A DNA stretch of 64,000 nt from an uncultured Adlercreutzia sp. (lineage in GTDB: Bacteria > Actinomycetota > Coriobacteriia > Coriobacteriales > Eggerthellaceae): positions 1-64,000 of the forward strand of contig NZ_CAUASN010000010.1 of assembly GCF_958431955.1 (NCBI RefSeq). Direction: 5' to 3'. How positions within the stretch are numbered: the first letter of the stretch is position 1; each line of letters opens with the position of its first letter. A model generated the notes under the pieces. That model was given only the letters and a program-made list of their open reading frames with translations. It searched no databases and had not been told where the DNA came from. Below, piece after piece: positions 24,632-33,516 of the stretch. Made by a program: the position numbers and the translations under genes.

Positions 24632-25504
24632 CTAGCGCTCGCTTGCCAGGAAGAACAGGGCCATGGTGCCCGGGCCCGAATGGGCGCCGATGACCGGGTC
24701 CACCCAGTTGATGAGGATATCGCTCACGCCGAAGCGCTCGCGGACGAGGTCGGCCACGTACTCGGCGTCTTCCAAACAGTCGCCGTGGGTGATGAACACC
24801 GTCTGGTCGGCCACGGGTGCTGTGGCCGTCTGCTCCATGTGGTCCACGAGCGCCTTGAGCGACTTCTTGCGGCCGCGCACCTTCTCGAGCGGGATGAGAT
24901 GCCCCTCGTCGTCCACGTGCATGACCGGCTTGATGTTCAGAAGCGTGCCCGCCCAGGCGCTCGTGCGCGAGACGCGGCCGCCGCGGAACAGGAACATGAG
25001 GTCGTCCACGGTGAACCAGTGGGCCAGGTGCAGCTTGTTGTCCTCCACCCAGTCGCGCACCTCCTCGATGGTCTTGCCCTCCTCGCGCATCTTCGCCGCG
25101 TAGTAGACGAGCAGGCCCTCGCCGAGGGAGGCGGCGAGCGTGTCCACGGAGGCTACCGTGCGGTCGGGGTAGAGGCCGCCCAGCTCGGTGAGCAGAAGCT
25201 CGATGGCCTGGTAGGTGCCGGAAAGGCCGCTGGAGAACCCCAGGTAGAGCACATCGCGGCCCTCCTTCAGCAGCGCCTCGATGGTCTCGCGCGACTCCTT
25301 CAGGTTCGGAAGCGACGTGGTGATGACCTTGCCCTCGCGCATCATGGTGTAGAACTGGGACAGGTCGGTTTTCTCGCCCTTCAGGTAGCTGCGGTACTCC
25401 TCGCCGTCCACCATGAAGGTGAGGGGCAGCACGGCCAGGTCGTACTGGTCGATGATGTCCTCGGGCAGGTTGCTCGAGGAGTCGGTGACAATGGCAAAGC
25501 TCAT
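24632..25504 (-). CDS. DegV-family fatty-acid-binding protein
   Basis: This 290-residue protein begins MSFAIVTDSSSNLPEDIID (the TDSSS motif), followed by ITTSLPNLKESRE (the TSxP motif) and YLGFSSGLSGTYQ, with GAHSGPGTMALFF near the end. All are DegV signatures. Such proteins bind a fatty acid and, in fatty-acid kinase systems, present it to FakA. No fakA was seen in this window. Confidence 0.92.
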   Translation of the reverse strand: MSFAIVTDSSSNLPEDIIDQYDLAVLPLTFMVDGEEYRSYLKGEKTDLSQFYTMMREGKVITTSLPNLKESRETIEALLKEGRDVLYLGFSSGLSGTYQAIELLLTELGGLYPDRTVASVDTLAASLGEGLLVYYAAKMREEGKTIEEVRDWVEDNKLHLAHWFTVDDLMFLFRGGRVSRTSAWAGTLLNIKPVMHVDDEGHLIPLEKVRGRKKSLKALVDHMEQTATAPVADQTVFITHGDCLEDAEYVADLVRERFGVSDILINWVDPVIGAHSGPGTMALFFLASER

Positions 25505-25668
25505 GGGCGCTCCTATCGGGTTCTCGGGCCGCGTCTCCTCGGCGCGCCCGCGTTTCGCTGGCGCTATTCTAGCGCATGGAGCGCGGGGGAGGGCGGCGGG
25601 AGGGGAAGCTGTAACCTAAGCCGCGCCGCCCTTCGGCGGTTTTTACGCGCAGAGGGTGCCGCGACCTG

Positions 25669-25697
25669 TTCACGGGCGCCTTTCCTTGCCGTATACT
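25669..25697 (+). promoter_or_regulatory. Promoter of the ileS operon
   Basis: TTCACG (25669-25674) and TATACT (25692-25697) are 17 bp apart, giving a leader of about 80 bases. The leader holds a 7-bp stem GGCGCAC/GTGCGCC (25716-25736) followed by only three T, too weak to call an attenuator. Confidence 0.55.
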
Positions 25698-25782
25698 AGA
25701 CCAGTTGCACTTCCGGGCGCACTGTACCGGTGCGCCTTTGGATCATAGCCGGATGCGAGACGGGAAGAAGAGGTAGTTAACG

Positions 25783-28623
25783 GTGGCAAGCAACTACAAG
25801 GACACGATGAACCTGCCCAGCACCGATTTCCCCATGCGCGGGAACCTGCCGGCGCAGGAGCCCAAGCGCCTGGAGACGTGGCAGGAAGAGGACATCTACC
25901 GCCGCGTGCTGGAGAAGAACGCCGACGGCAAGCCCTTCATCCTGCACGACGGGCCGCCCTATGCCAACGGCCCCATCCACATCGGCCACGCCTTCAACAA
26001 GATCCTCAAGGACTTCGTGGTGAAAAGCCATGCCCAGCGCGGGTACTTCAGCCCCTACATCCCCGGCTGGGACTGCCACGGCCAGCCCATCGAGCACATG
26101 GTGGAGGTGACCATCGGGCCTGAGCGCATGGCCGAGATCACCCAGCCTGAGCTGCGCCAGCTGTGCCGCGAGTGGGCCGAGAAGTATGTCGACATCCAGC
26201 GCGAGGGCTTCAAGCGCCTCGGCGTGAATGCCGACTGGGAGCATCCCTACCTCACCTTCATCCCGAACTACGAGGCCGGCAACGTGGAGATCTTCAAGGA
26301 CCTGTACCTGAAGGGCTCGGTCTACCGCGGCCGCAAGCCCATCCACTGGTGCACGAACTGCCACACCGCCCTGGCCGAGGCCGAGATCGAGTACGGCGAC
26401 GAGGTGTCGCCGTCCATCTACGTGAAGTTCAAGCTGGATGCCACGCCCGGCATCTTCGAGGCGGCCGGTGCCGAAGGCGACGCCTTCATCCTCATCTGGA
26501 CCACCACCCCCTGGACGCTGCCGGCCAACACCGCCGTGTCGCTTGCGCCCGAGGCCGACTACGTGATGGTGCAGGTGGCGGGCGACAACCTCATCATGGC
26601 CAAGGAGCTCGTGGAAGCGGTGGCCGAGGTGGCCGGCTGGGAGGACTACGCGCTTGTGGCCGACGGTGCTGGCGAGCCGGTGACCATCAAGGGCAAGCAG
26701 CTGTTCGGCCTCACCTACACCGCGCCGGTGCGTCACGACATCAAGGGCACCGTCATCTACGGCGACCATGTGACTCTCGACACGGGCACCGGCGCCGTGC
26801 ACACGGCTCCCGGCCACGGCCAGGACGACTACCTGGTGGCGCTCGAGTTCGACATCCCGCTGCTCATGCCCGTGGACGACAACGGCATGTTCACCGACGA
26901 GGCCGGCCGCTTCGCGGGCCTTTCCACCGACGAGGCCAACCCCGTCATCATCGACTGGCTGCGCGAGCAAGGCACGCTCGTGGCCGAGAAGAAGATCAAC
27001 CACTCCTACCCGCACTGCTGGCGCTGCCATCAGCCGGTCATCTTCCGCGCCACCGACCAGTGGTTCGTCTCCATGGACAAGAACGCCCTGCGCGAGCGGG
27101 CGCTCACGGCCATCAACTCCGAGGTGAGCTGGGTGCCGGCCTGGGCGAAGAACCGCATCGGGTCCATGGTGGCCGACCGTCCCGACTGGTGCATCTCGCG
27201 CCAGCGCAGCTGGGGCGTGCCCATCCCCGTGTTCAAGTGCGCCAAGTGCGGCTCCACCGTGGCCACCGAGGAGACCTTCGACGCGGTGATCGAGCTGTTC
27301 AACACCAAGGGCGCCGACGCGTGGTTCACCATGGAGCCGTCCGAGTACCTGCCGCGCGGCACGAAGTGCGAGGTGTGCGGCTGTACCGAGCTTCTGCCCG
27401 AGAAGGACATCCTGGACGTGTGGTGGGAATCCGGCGTGTCGCACACGAGCGTGTGCCGCCACCGCGCGAGCGAAGGGCTGCGCTTCCCGGCCGATCTGTA
27501 CCTGGAGGGGTCCGACCAGCACCGCGGCTGGTTCCAGTCGTCGCTGCTCACCTCCATCGGCGCCTTCGGCGTGCCGCCGTACCGTTCGGTCATGCACTGC
27601 GGCTTCACCGTGGACGAGGAGGGCCGCAAGATGTCGAAGTCGCTCGGCAACGGCATCGACCCGGTGGAGATGTGCGAGAAGTTCGGTGCCGACGTGCTGC
27701 GCCTGTGGGTGTCGTCCTGCGACTACTCCCAGGACGTGTCCATCTCCGACGGCATCTTGAAGCAGGTGTCGGACGCCTACCGCCGCTTCCGCAACACCTT
27801 CCGCTTCCTTCTGGGCAACCTGGATGACTTCGGCCCGGCCGACTTCGTGGAATGGGACGATTTGGAGCCCATCGACCAGTGGCAGATGGTGCGCACCCTG
27901 CAGCTGCTCTCCGAGGTGGAGGCGGCCTACGAGGCGCTGAAGTTCAACGCCGTGTACCGCGCCCTCTACGAGTACGTGAACGATCTGTCGGCCGTGTACA
28001 TGGACGTGACCAAGGACCGCCTCTACGCCGAGGCGCCCGCATCGCCGCGCCGTCGCGCCGTTCAGACGGTGCTCATGAACATCTTGGAGGTGCTCGTCCG
28101 CGTGATGAGCCCCATCTTGTCGTTCACCACCGACGAGGTGTGGGATTGCTACCCGCCCGCGTGGCGCGAGGAGGAGGGGCGCCCCGTGTCGGTGCAGCTG
28201 GCCGGCTGGCCCACCGCCGCCGACTTCACGCCGGCGGTGCCCGCCGACGGCGCGGAGCGCGTGGCGGCCTTCGAGGAGATGATGGCCGTGCGCGAGGTGG
28301 TCACCAAGGCCCTCGAAGATGCCCGCGCGGCGAAGATCATCGGCAAGAGCCAGGAGGCGGCCGTCGCGATCACCGCGCCCGCTGCCGTGGTGGCCACGGC
28401 GCGCACCCTCGATGCCGCTGTGTTCGAGGAGCTGTTCATCGTGGCGTCGGTGGCCTTCGAGGAGGGCGCCGACGACGAGGTGAGCGCTACGGTGACGGTG
28501 GCCGCGGGGGAGAAGTGCCCGCGCTGCTGGAACATCCGCGAGCTCGGCGGCGACCCGTCCCATCCCGACGTGTGCGCGCGGTGCGGGGCGGCCCTGGACG
28601 CCATCGGGTACGAGGGCGAGTAG
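25783..28623 (+). CDS. ileS: Isoleucyl-tRNA synthetase
   Basis: This 946-residue class I synthetase has PPYANGPIHIGHAFNK (HIGH motif), GRKMSKSLGNGID (KMSKS), the editing domain between them (TTTPWTLPANTA), and a C-terminal zinc site CPRCWNI...CARCGAAL typical of the bacterial type. GTG 25783 is preceded by AGAGGTAG. lspA follows the stop directly, starting an ileS-lspA-rluD-hemH run. No T-box leader elements were found. Confidence 0.97.
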   Translation: MASNYKDTMNLPSTDFPMRGNLPAQEPKRLETWQEEDIYRRVLEKNADGKPFILHDGPPYANGPIHIGHAFNKILKDFVVKSHAQRGYFSPYIPGWDCHGQPIEHMVEVTIGPERMAEITQPELRQLCREWAEKYVDIQREGFKRLGVNADWEHPYLTFIPNYEAGNVEIFKDLYLKGSVYRGRKPIHWCTNCHTALAEAEIEYGDEVSPSIYVKFKLDATPGIFEAAGAEGDAFILIWTTTPWTLPANTAVSLAPEADYVMVQVAGDNLIMAKELVEAVAEVAGWEDYALVADGAGEPVTIKGKQLFGLTYTAPVRHDIKGTVIYGDHVTLDTGTGAVHTAPGHGQDDYLVALEFDIPLLMPVDDNGMFTDEAGRFAGLSTDEANPVIIDWLREQGTLVAEKKINHSYPHCWRCHQPVIFRATDQWFVSMDKNALRERALTAINSEVSWVPAWAKNRIGSMVADRPDWCISRQRSWGVPIPVFKCAKCGSTVATEETFDAVIELFNTKGADAWFTMEPSEYLPRGTKCEVCGCTELLPEKDILDVWWESGVSHTSVCRHRASEGLRFPADLYLEGSDQHRGWFQSSLLTSIGAFGVPPYRSVMHCGFTVDEEGRKMSKSLGNGIDPVEMCEKFGADVLRLWVSSCDYSQDVSISDGILKQVSDAYRRFRNTFRFLLGNLDDFGPADFVEWDDLEPIDQWQMVRTLQLLSEVEAAYEALKFNAVYRALYEYVNDLSAVYMDVTKDRLYAEAPASPRRRAVQTVLMNILEVLVRVMSPILSFTTDEVWDCYPPAWREEEGRPVSVQLAGWPTAADFTPAVPADGAERVAAFEEMMAVREVVTKALEDARAAKIIGKSQEAAVAITAPAAVVATARTLDAAVFEELFIVASVAFEEGADDEVSATVTVAAGEKCPRCWNIRELGGDPSHPDVCARCGAALDAIGYEGE

Positions 28624-29199
28624 ATGCGCCGCCGCAATCTGTGCGTGTTCGCCGCCGTGGTGCTTTTGTGGCTGGCGGCCGATATCGCCACGAAGGCGGT
28701 CTGCAACGGCTATGGGCTCGGCGAGGTCATCGCCGGGCCCTTCCTCGGCCTCATCCAGTTCCGCCTGGCCCACAACACAGGAGCCGCCTGGGGCATGTTC
28801 GGCGACTCCACCTTCGCCCTCGGCGTCATGTCGCTTCTGGTCTGCGCGGCGCTTACGGCCTACCTCATCGCCACGGCAAAGCGGGCGAACCTTGCGGAGG
28901 TCATTGGCGTCGCGCTCGTGGTGGCCGGCGGCCTCGGCAACGCGCTCGACCGCTTCAGCTTGGGCTATGTGGTTGATTTCATCGACACTACGTTCATCGA
29001 GTTCCCCACCTTCAACGTGGCCGACATCGGCGTCACCTGCGGGTTCGCGCTGTTCTTCATCGGCATGCTCTGGGGTATGCGGCGCGACGAGCGTGCAGCA
29101 GTGCCGGCGGCCGCGAAGCCGGCGGCCTCCGACGGCACGGACGAGCCGTCCGGCGATGTAGCCCGAACGGGCGATGCGCCGGGCCCCGAGGGTCGGTAA
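28624..29199 (+). CDS. lspA: Lipoprotein signal peptidase
   Basis: This 191-residue protein has four hydrophobic helices. The catalytic aspartates lie in GGLGNALDRF and FPTFNVADIGVT, with the conserved LAHNTGAAWGMF segment between. It cleaves prolipoprotein signal peptides at the inner membrane, which fits the several lipoproteins in this window. A 30-residue polar tail follows the last helix. The start directly abuts the ileS stop. Confidence 0.95.
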   Translation: MRRRNLCVFAAVVLLWLAADIATKAVCNGYGLGEVIAGPFLGLIQFRLAHNTGAAWGMFGDSTFALGVMSLLVCAALTAYLIATAKRANLAEVIGVALVVAGGLGNALDRFSLGYVVDFIDTTFIEFPTFNVADIGVTCGFALFFIGMLWGMRRDERAAVPAAAKPAASDGTDEPSGDVARTGDAPGPEGR

Positions 29200-29209
29200 G
29201 GTGGGTTCC

Positions 29210-30268
29210 ATGACACGATCGCTCTGCCATATCGTTGCCGCCGAGGATGCCGGCAGCCGCCTGGACGCGCTGGCCGCGGCCCGGGGCCTGTACGCCTCGC
29301 GTTCGGCGGCGGCGCGCGCCATCGAGGAGGAGCGCGTGTTCGTGAACGGCGCCACCGTCTCCAAGAAGCACGCCGTGGCCGCCGGCGACACCATCGTCTA
29401 CGAGGTGGACGACGAGCCGGAGTCCGTTGTGGTGTACGGCGAGCCCATCGACCTGGACATCCGCTACGAGGATGCGGACATGCTCGTCATCTCCAAGCAG
29501 GTGGGCCTTGTCTGCCACCCCTCCGTCGACCACGCCCACGGCACGCTCGTGAACGCGCTCATCTGGCATTGCGGCGAGGAGAACCTCTGCAACGTGCAGG
29601 GCGAGGAGGCCGACCGCCTCGGCATCGTGCACCGGCTCGACCGCGATACGAGCGGGCTCATGCTGGCGGCCAAGACCGACGAGGCCGGCCGCGAGCTCAT
29701 GGCCCAGATCCAGGACCGCGCGGTAGACCGCCACTACCTGGCCCTCGTCCACGGCATCATGGCCCACGACACCGGCATGATCGACGCTCCCATCGCGCGC
29801 TCGGCCGACGAGCGCTGCCGTATGGCCGTGCGCGACGTGCCGAGCGCCCGCGAGGCCATCACCACCTTCCGGGTGCTGGAGCGCTTCGAGGCCGGCCCCA
29901 AGGACGACGGCTACAGCCTCATCGAGTGCAAGCTGTTCACCGGGCGCACCCACCAGATCCGCGTGCACATGCAGTACACGCGCCATCCCATCGTGGGGGA
30001 TCCGGTCTACAACGCCCACGGCCCCCGCGACGCGCGGGCCCAGCTCGGCCTCGAGCGCCAGTTCCTCCATTCCTACAGCATCGCCTTCGAGCATCCCGTC
30101 ACCGGCGAGCCCATGGCCTTCGCCGACCAGCTGCCGGCCGACCTGCGCCGCGCACTGGATGCCCTGGCCGAGCGCTCGGTCGGCGTGACCGAGGCCGGCC
30201 GCGAGGTGTTCGCGCTCATGGAGGCGTCGCCGGTACCCTCGGTGGAAGGGAAGGTGCCCCATGACTAA
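29210..30268 (+). CDS. rluD: Ribosomal large-subunit pseudouridine synthase, RluD type
   Basis: This 352-residue protein has an N-terminal S4 RNA-binding domain (SRLDALAAARGLYASRSAA) and the catalytic GIVHRLDRDTSGLMLAAK, whose Asp is the nucleophile, followed by LFTGRTHQIRVHM. AAGGTGGG precedes ATG 29210. Its stop overlaps the hemH start by eight bases. Whether it modifies the RluD positions specifically cannot be told from sequence. Confidence 0.92.
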   Translation: MTRSLCHIVAAEDAGSRLDALAAARGLYASRSAAARAIEEERVFVNGATVSKKHAVAAGDTIVYEVDDEPESVVVYGEPIDLDIRYEDADMLVISKQVGLVCHPSVDHAHGTLVNALIWHCGEENLCNVQGEEADRLGIVHRLDRDTSGLMLAAKTDEAGRELMAQIQDRAVDRHYLALVHGIMAHDTGMIDAPIARSADERCRMAVRDVPSAREAITTFRVLERFEAGPKDDGYSLIECKLFTGRTHQIRVHMQYTRHPIVGDPVYNAHGPRDARAQLGLERQFLHSYSIAFEHPVTGEPMAFADQLPADLRRALDALAERSVGVTEAGREVFALMEASPVPSVEGKVPHD

Positions 30269-31448
30269 GAAGACCGCGCCCGTGCCGGGCAAAGTGGGCG
30301 TCATCATCGCGAACACGGGCACGCCCGCGGCGCCGACCAAGAAGGCCGTGCGCAAGTACCTGTCCCAGTTTCTCATGGACCCGCGCATCTGCCCCATGCC
30401 GCGCCCGGTGTGGTGGCTTTTGCTGCACGGGCACATCCTCGGCAAGCGCTCCGCGGCGTCGGCTGAGAAGTACCGCGCCATCTGGACGGCGGCGGGATCT
30501 CCCATGACCGTGGCCTACGAGGCCCTCGAGCGCGGGCTGACCGACTACTACGCCGAGCGCGGGCTTGACGTGGAGGTGCGGGCCGCCATGAGCTACGGGA
30601 AACCCTCGCTCAAGGACGCCGTGCGCGAGCTGAAGGAAGCGGGCTGCTCGCGGCTCGTGGTGCTGCCCATGTACCCGCAGCAGGCGCGCTCCACCACCTC
30701 CTCGGTGGCCGATGGCATCGCCCGCGCCGTGCGCCGGGCCCATTGGCGGCACCCGGTCGACTTCATCGACGACTACAGCGAGGACCCCGTCTACGTGCGC
30801 GCCATCGCCGCATCCATCCGCAACGCCGGCTTCTCGGAGGAGCGCGGCGACCGCCTGCTGTTCTCCTACCACTCCATTCCGCTGAAGGACATCGAGGCGG
30901 GGGACGTCTACGAGCTGCAGACCGGTGCCACGAGCCTGGCCGTGGCCGGCGAGCTGGGGCTCGACCGGCGGGCGTGGACCATCAGCTACCAGAGCCGCTT
31001 CGACAAGGGCCGCACGTGGCTTTCCCCCTTCACACGTCCCACGCTGGTGCGCCTGGCGCGGGCCGCCGAGCCGGGCAGCCGCCTGTTCCTCGTGTGCCCG
31101 AACTTCGCGGTGGACTGCCTAGAGACCCTCTACGACGTGCCGTGCGAGCTGGAGCCGATCTATCGGGCGGCGCTCGCCGGCGAGCTGGTGGATGCCGACG
31201 AGGAGCCCGGCGCCTTGGAGAACACCGGCAAGAAGAGCGCCCAGTGCGATGCCCATCTGCAGGCCCACCGCGACGTGGCGCGCACCGTGCGCATGAAGCG
31301 CGCCGCCGAGGATTTCCGCCGCGGCGCCCACCGTCAGCCGGGCGATGACGAGCCCTTCGTCTACGTGCCGTGCCTCAACAAGTCGCGCGCCCACCTGAAG
31401 GTGCTCGCCCACGTGCTCGCCCCCTACGTGGGCGACACCGAGGCGTAA
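30261..31448 (+). CDS. hemH: Ferrochelatase
   Basis: This 395-residue protein has VGVIIANTGTPAAPT at the start, the catalytic His in FSYHSIPLKD and the Glu in CPNFAVDCLETLYDV. About 80 residues separate that Glu from YVPCLNKS, roughly twice the usual distance, forming a charged insertion (about 295-355). It inserts iron into a porphyrin for haem; whether protoporphyrin or coproporphyrin is not clear. No N-terminal or C-terminal membrane segment was seen. It overlaps the rluD stop. Confidence 0.92.
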   Translation: MTKKTAPVPGKVGVIIANTGTPAAPTKKAVRKYLSQFLMDPRICPMPRPVWWLLLHGHILGKRSAASAEKYRAIWTAAGSPMTVAYEALERGLTDYYAERGLDVEVRAAMSYGKPSLKDAVRELKEAGCSRLVVLPMYPQQARSTTSSVADGIARAVRRAHWRHPVDFIDDYSEDPVYVRAIAASIRNAGFSEERGDRLLFSYHSIPLKDIEAGDVYELQTGATSLAVAGELGLDRRAWTISYQSRFDKGRTWLSPFTRPTLVRLARAAEPGSRLFLVCPNFAVDCLETLYDVPCELEPIYRAALAGELVDADEEPGALENTGKKSAQCDAHLQAHRDVARTVRMKRAAEDFRRGAHRQPGDDEPFVYVPCLNKSRAHLKVLAHVLAPYVGDTEA

Positions 31449-31479
31449 GTTCTTTCAAAACCTTCGTCCCTTGATAAGG

Positions 31480-31505
31480 AAAGCCCCCGATACCGGGGGC
31501 TTTCT
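31480..31505 (+). terminator. Terminator of the ileS-hemH run
   Basis: The stem AAAGCCCCC/GGGGGCTTT with a short loop is followed by CTT. It lies 32 bases after the hemH stop. Confidence 0.75.
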
Positions 31506-31574
31506 TGTGGAATATGCCGTGGCAGGAGGGAGGGTGCGCTGCCGTGGCGGAAAAGGCTCGTCGCGTTACGCGGC

Positions 31575-33248
31575 TTAGGCCTCGGCCAGCTCGTGACCGA
31601 GCATATAGCCGAAGGTGATGCAACGGCCGTGGGAGTTGCCGGCCACGTTGATGGGGTAGTCCACCGCAGTGATGTCGCCCATGATGTTGCCGAGCACGTA
31701 GAGGCCTTCGATGACCTCGCCGTTCTCATCGAGGCACTGGAAGTCGTTGTTGCACTTCAGGCCGCCGCAGACGGCGAGCAGCGCCGGACCGACCTTCAGC
31801 GCGTAGAAGGGGCCCTCCTTCACGGGGGTGAGGAACACGGGCTTCTTGTAGTAGTCGGTGTCCTCGCCGGCCTCGCACATGCCGTTGTAACGCTCCACGG
31901 TGGCGCTCAGCGTGGCGGCATCGCAGCCAATCTGGGCCGCCAGATCCTCGATGGTGTCGGCCTCGTAGGCGATGCCCTGCTTCACGTACTCGGGGATCTG
32001 GGTCTTGAAGTACTCGGGAGCCAGCTCGAGGTCGCTGCCGTAAGGGCGGAAGCTGTCCCAGAACATGCCGCCGCCGTAGGGCAGGCCGTTCACGAGGTCG
32101 GTGGGCCAGTTCGCGTCGAAGATGGACCACGCCTCGCCGTTGGGCTGCTTGTTGATGGCCAGCGACTTGCCCTGCACCCAGGTGTCCTCGCACATGAAGC
32201 GTTCGCCGTTGTCGTTCACGAACAGGAACGGTCCGTGGAACCAGCAGAAGGCCTGGGGATGCATCATGGTGGGAAAGGGCAGGTCCTGCAGCTGGGCGCC
32301 GATCCACATGCCCATCTTGTGGCCGTCGCCGGTGTTCACGCCGGCCGGGGTGTACTGGCTGCGGGGCTGGCCGTACTCGGCGCAGATGGGGGCGTAGGCC
32401 TCGCACATCTCCAGGCTGCCGCCGATGTCGCCGGTGGCCAGCACGACGCCCTTGGCGGCGTTGTACTGCACATAGCCCTCGCCGGTCTCGCAGATGCAGC
32501 CGGTCACGCGGCCCGACTCGTCCTTCACGAGCTGCACGGCCGGGGAGTCGAAGACGAACTCGGCGCCGTCGCGCACGGCGTCCAGGTAGCACAGCTCGGC
32601 GCCGGCGAAGCCGGTGGAAGTGAGGCCGGCCTCCTCGGGGATCATGAGCATGTGGTAGCCCGGCTGCTCGGCGTACACGTCGTCGTGGCTGTAGAAGGCG
32701 CCCACCATGGCGGAGCCGCCGAGGGCCTCGCACTTGTCGAGCAGCCAGTTGGAAGCCTCCTCGGAGTTGTTGAAGAACTTCACGATGAGGTCCTCGTTCA
32801 CGCGGCTGGCGCACTGGGCGATCCAGTGCTGCTTGGCGTTCACCTTGTCCACCGTCACGCCCAGCTCCTCCATGTAGCGGGAGTTGATGGCGCCGAAGCC
32901 GCCGCCACGTCCGTTGAAGCTCGCGGTCTTCTCCACCACGGTCACCTTGCCGCCCTTCTCGGCAGCCGCCGCCGCGCAGGCGCAGCCGGCCAGACCCGCG
33001 CCGATGACGAGGATGTCGGTGTCGACGGTGGAGGCAACATCGGTGATGGGCTCGGGAGCGATCTCCCACTCGTAGGCGGCCTCGCCGGTGGCGGCTATGG
33101 GCGCATCGCCGGAAGCGGGGGCGCCCCCCTCGGCCGGAGCCGCCGGCGAGCAGCCGGCCAGGCCCATGGCGGCCGCACCTGCGGCGGTTGCGGCGCCCAG
33201 GCCCAGGAACGCACGGCGGGACAGGCCCTTGGAATTCATGTCGGTCAT
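31575..33248 (-). CDS. Tat-exported FAD flavoprotein reductase (no FMN domain)
   Basis: This 557-residue protein has a Tat signal (LSRRAFLGLGAATAAG, hydrophobic stretch, LAGCSP with a Cys suitable for lipidation). The FAD site is ILVIGAGLAGCACAAAA. GVNTGDGHKMGMWIGA and a C-terminal LYVLGNIMGDITAVDYPIN segment belong to the fumarate-reductase flavoprotein superfamily. It lacks the FMN-binding domain of the 15123 protein, so electrons must come from a separate carrier. AAGGG lies 6 bases before ATG 33248. It is divergent from its own LuxR-type regulator. Substrate unknown. Confidence 0.87.
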   Translation of the reverse strand: MTDMNSKGLSRRAFLGLGAATAAGAAAMGLAGCSPAAPAEGGAPASGDAPIAATGEAAYEWEIAPEPITDVASTVDTDILVIGAGLAGCACAAAAAEKGGKVTVVEKTASFNGRGGGFGAINSRYMEELGVTVDKVNAKQHWIAQCASRVNEDLIVKFFNNSEEASNWLLDKCEALGGSAMVGAFYSHDDVYAEQPGYHMLMIPEEAGLTSTGFAGAELCYLDAVRDGAEFVFDSPAVQLVKDESGRVTGCICETGEGYVQYNAAKGVVLATGDIGGSLEMCEAYAPICAEYGQPRSQYTPAGVNTGDGHKMGMWIGAQLQDLPFPTMMHPQAFCWFHGPFLFVNDNGERFMCEDTWVQGKSLAINKQPNGEAWSIFDANWPTDLVNGLPYGGGMFWDSFRPYGSDLELAPEYFKTQIPEYVKQGIAYEADTIEDLAAQIGCDAATLSATVERYNGMCEAGEDTDYYKKPVFLTPVKEGPFYALKVGPALLAVCGGLKCNNDFQCLDENGEVIEGLYVLGNIMGDITAVDYPINVAGNSHGRCITFGYMLGHELAEA

Positions 33249-33421
33249 AGGTTTCCCTTTCTTCTCAGTGCGGAGCCCTCCGCTCCGCCTCTGGTCCTAG
33301 GGAGTGCCGTCTCGCTTGGGTTCGCGCTTGCGACGGCACCGCCCTCCCGTCGTCTATCTTGGCAAAAGTGACGTTTGGATAACATCTGACGATTTGACCT
33401 ATTTTGCCCGATCAAGTAAAA

Positions 33422-33440
33422 ATGGGCCGAAGTGGCCCAT
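33422..33440. promoter_or_regulatory. Palindrome in the flavoprotein/LuxR divergent region
   Basis: ATGGGCC-GAAGT-GGCCCAT is a perfect 7-bp inverted repeat with a 5-base centre. It lies 77 bases before the LuxR start and about 175 bases before the flavoprotein start, so it is a candidate operator. Confidence 0.45.
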
Positions 33441-33516
33441 AGCATTGGGCGCGCATTTTGCTACGGTTGAGCGTGGGTAGATGCGCTTGTGGCATCGCGC
33501 TTTTTAGGGAGGGACA

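Noticed and set aside
25698..25782. T-box leader of ileS
   Set aside because: No T-box consensus or specifier-loop pattern was found, and only a short weak stem is present in about 80 bases.
25777..29394. Very long open frame antisense to ileS and lspA
   Set aside because: It is a by-product of high GC in third positions of the real genes. It has no ribosome site or family motif and is rich in Arg, Gly, His and Val as expected for a shadow frame.
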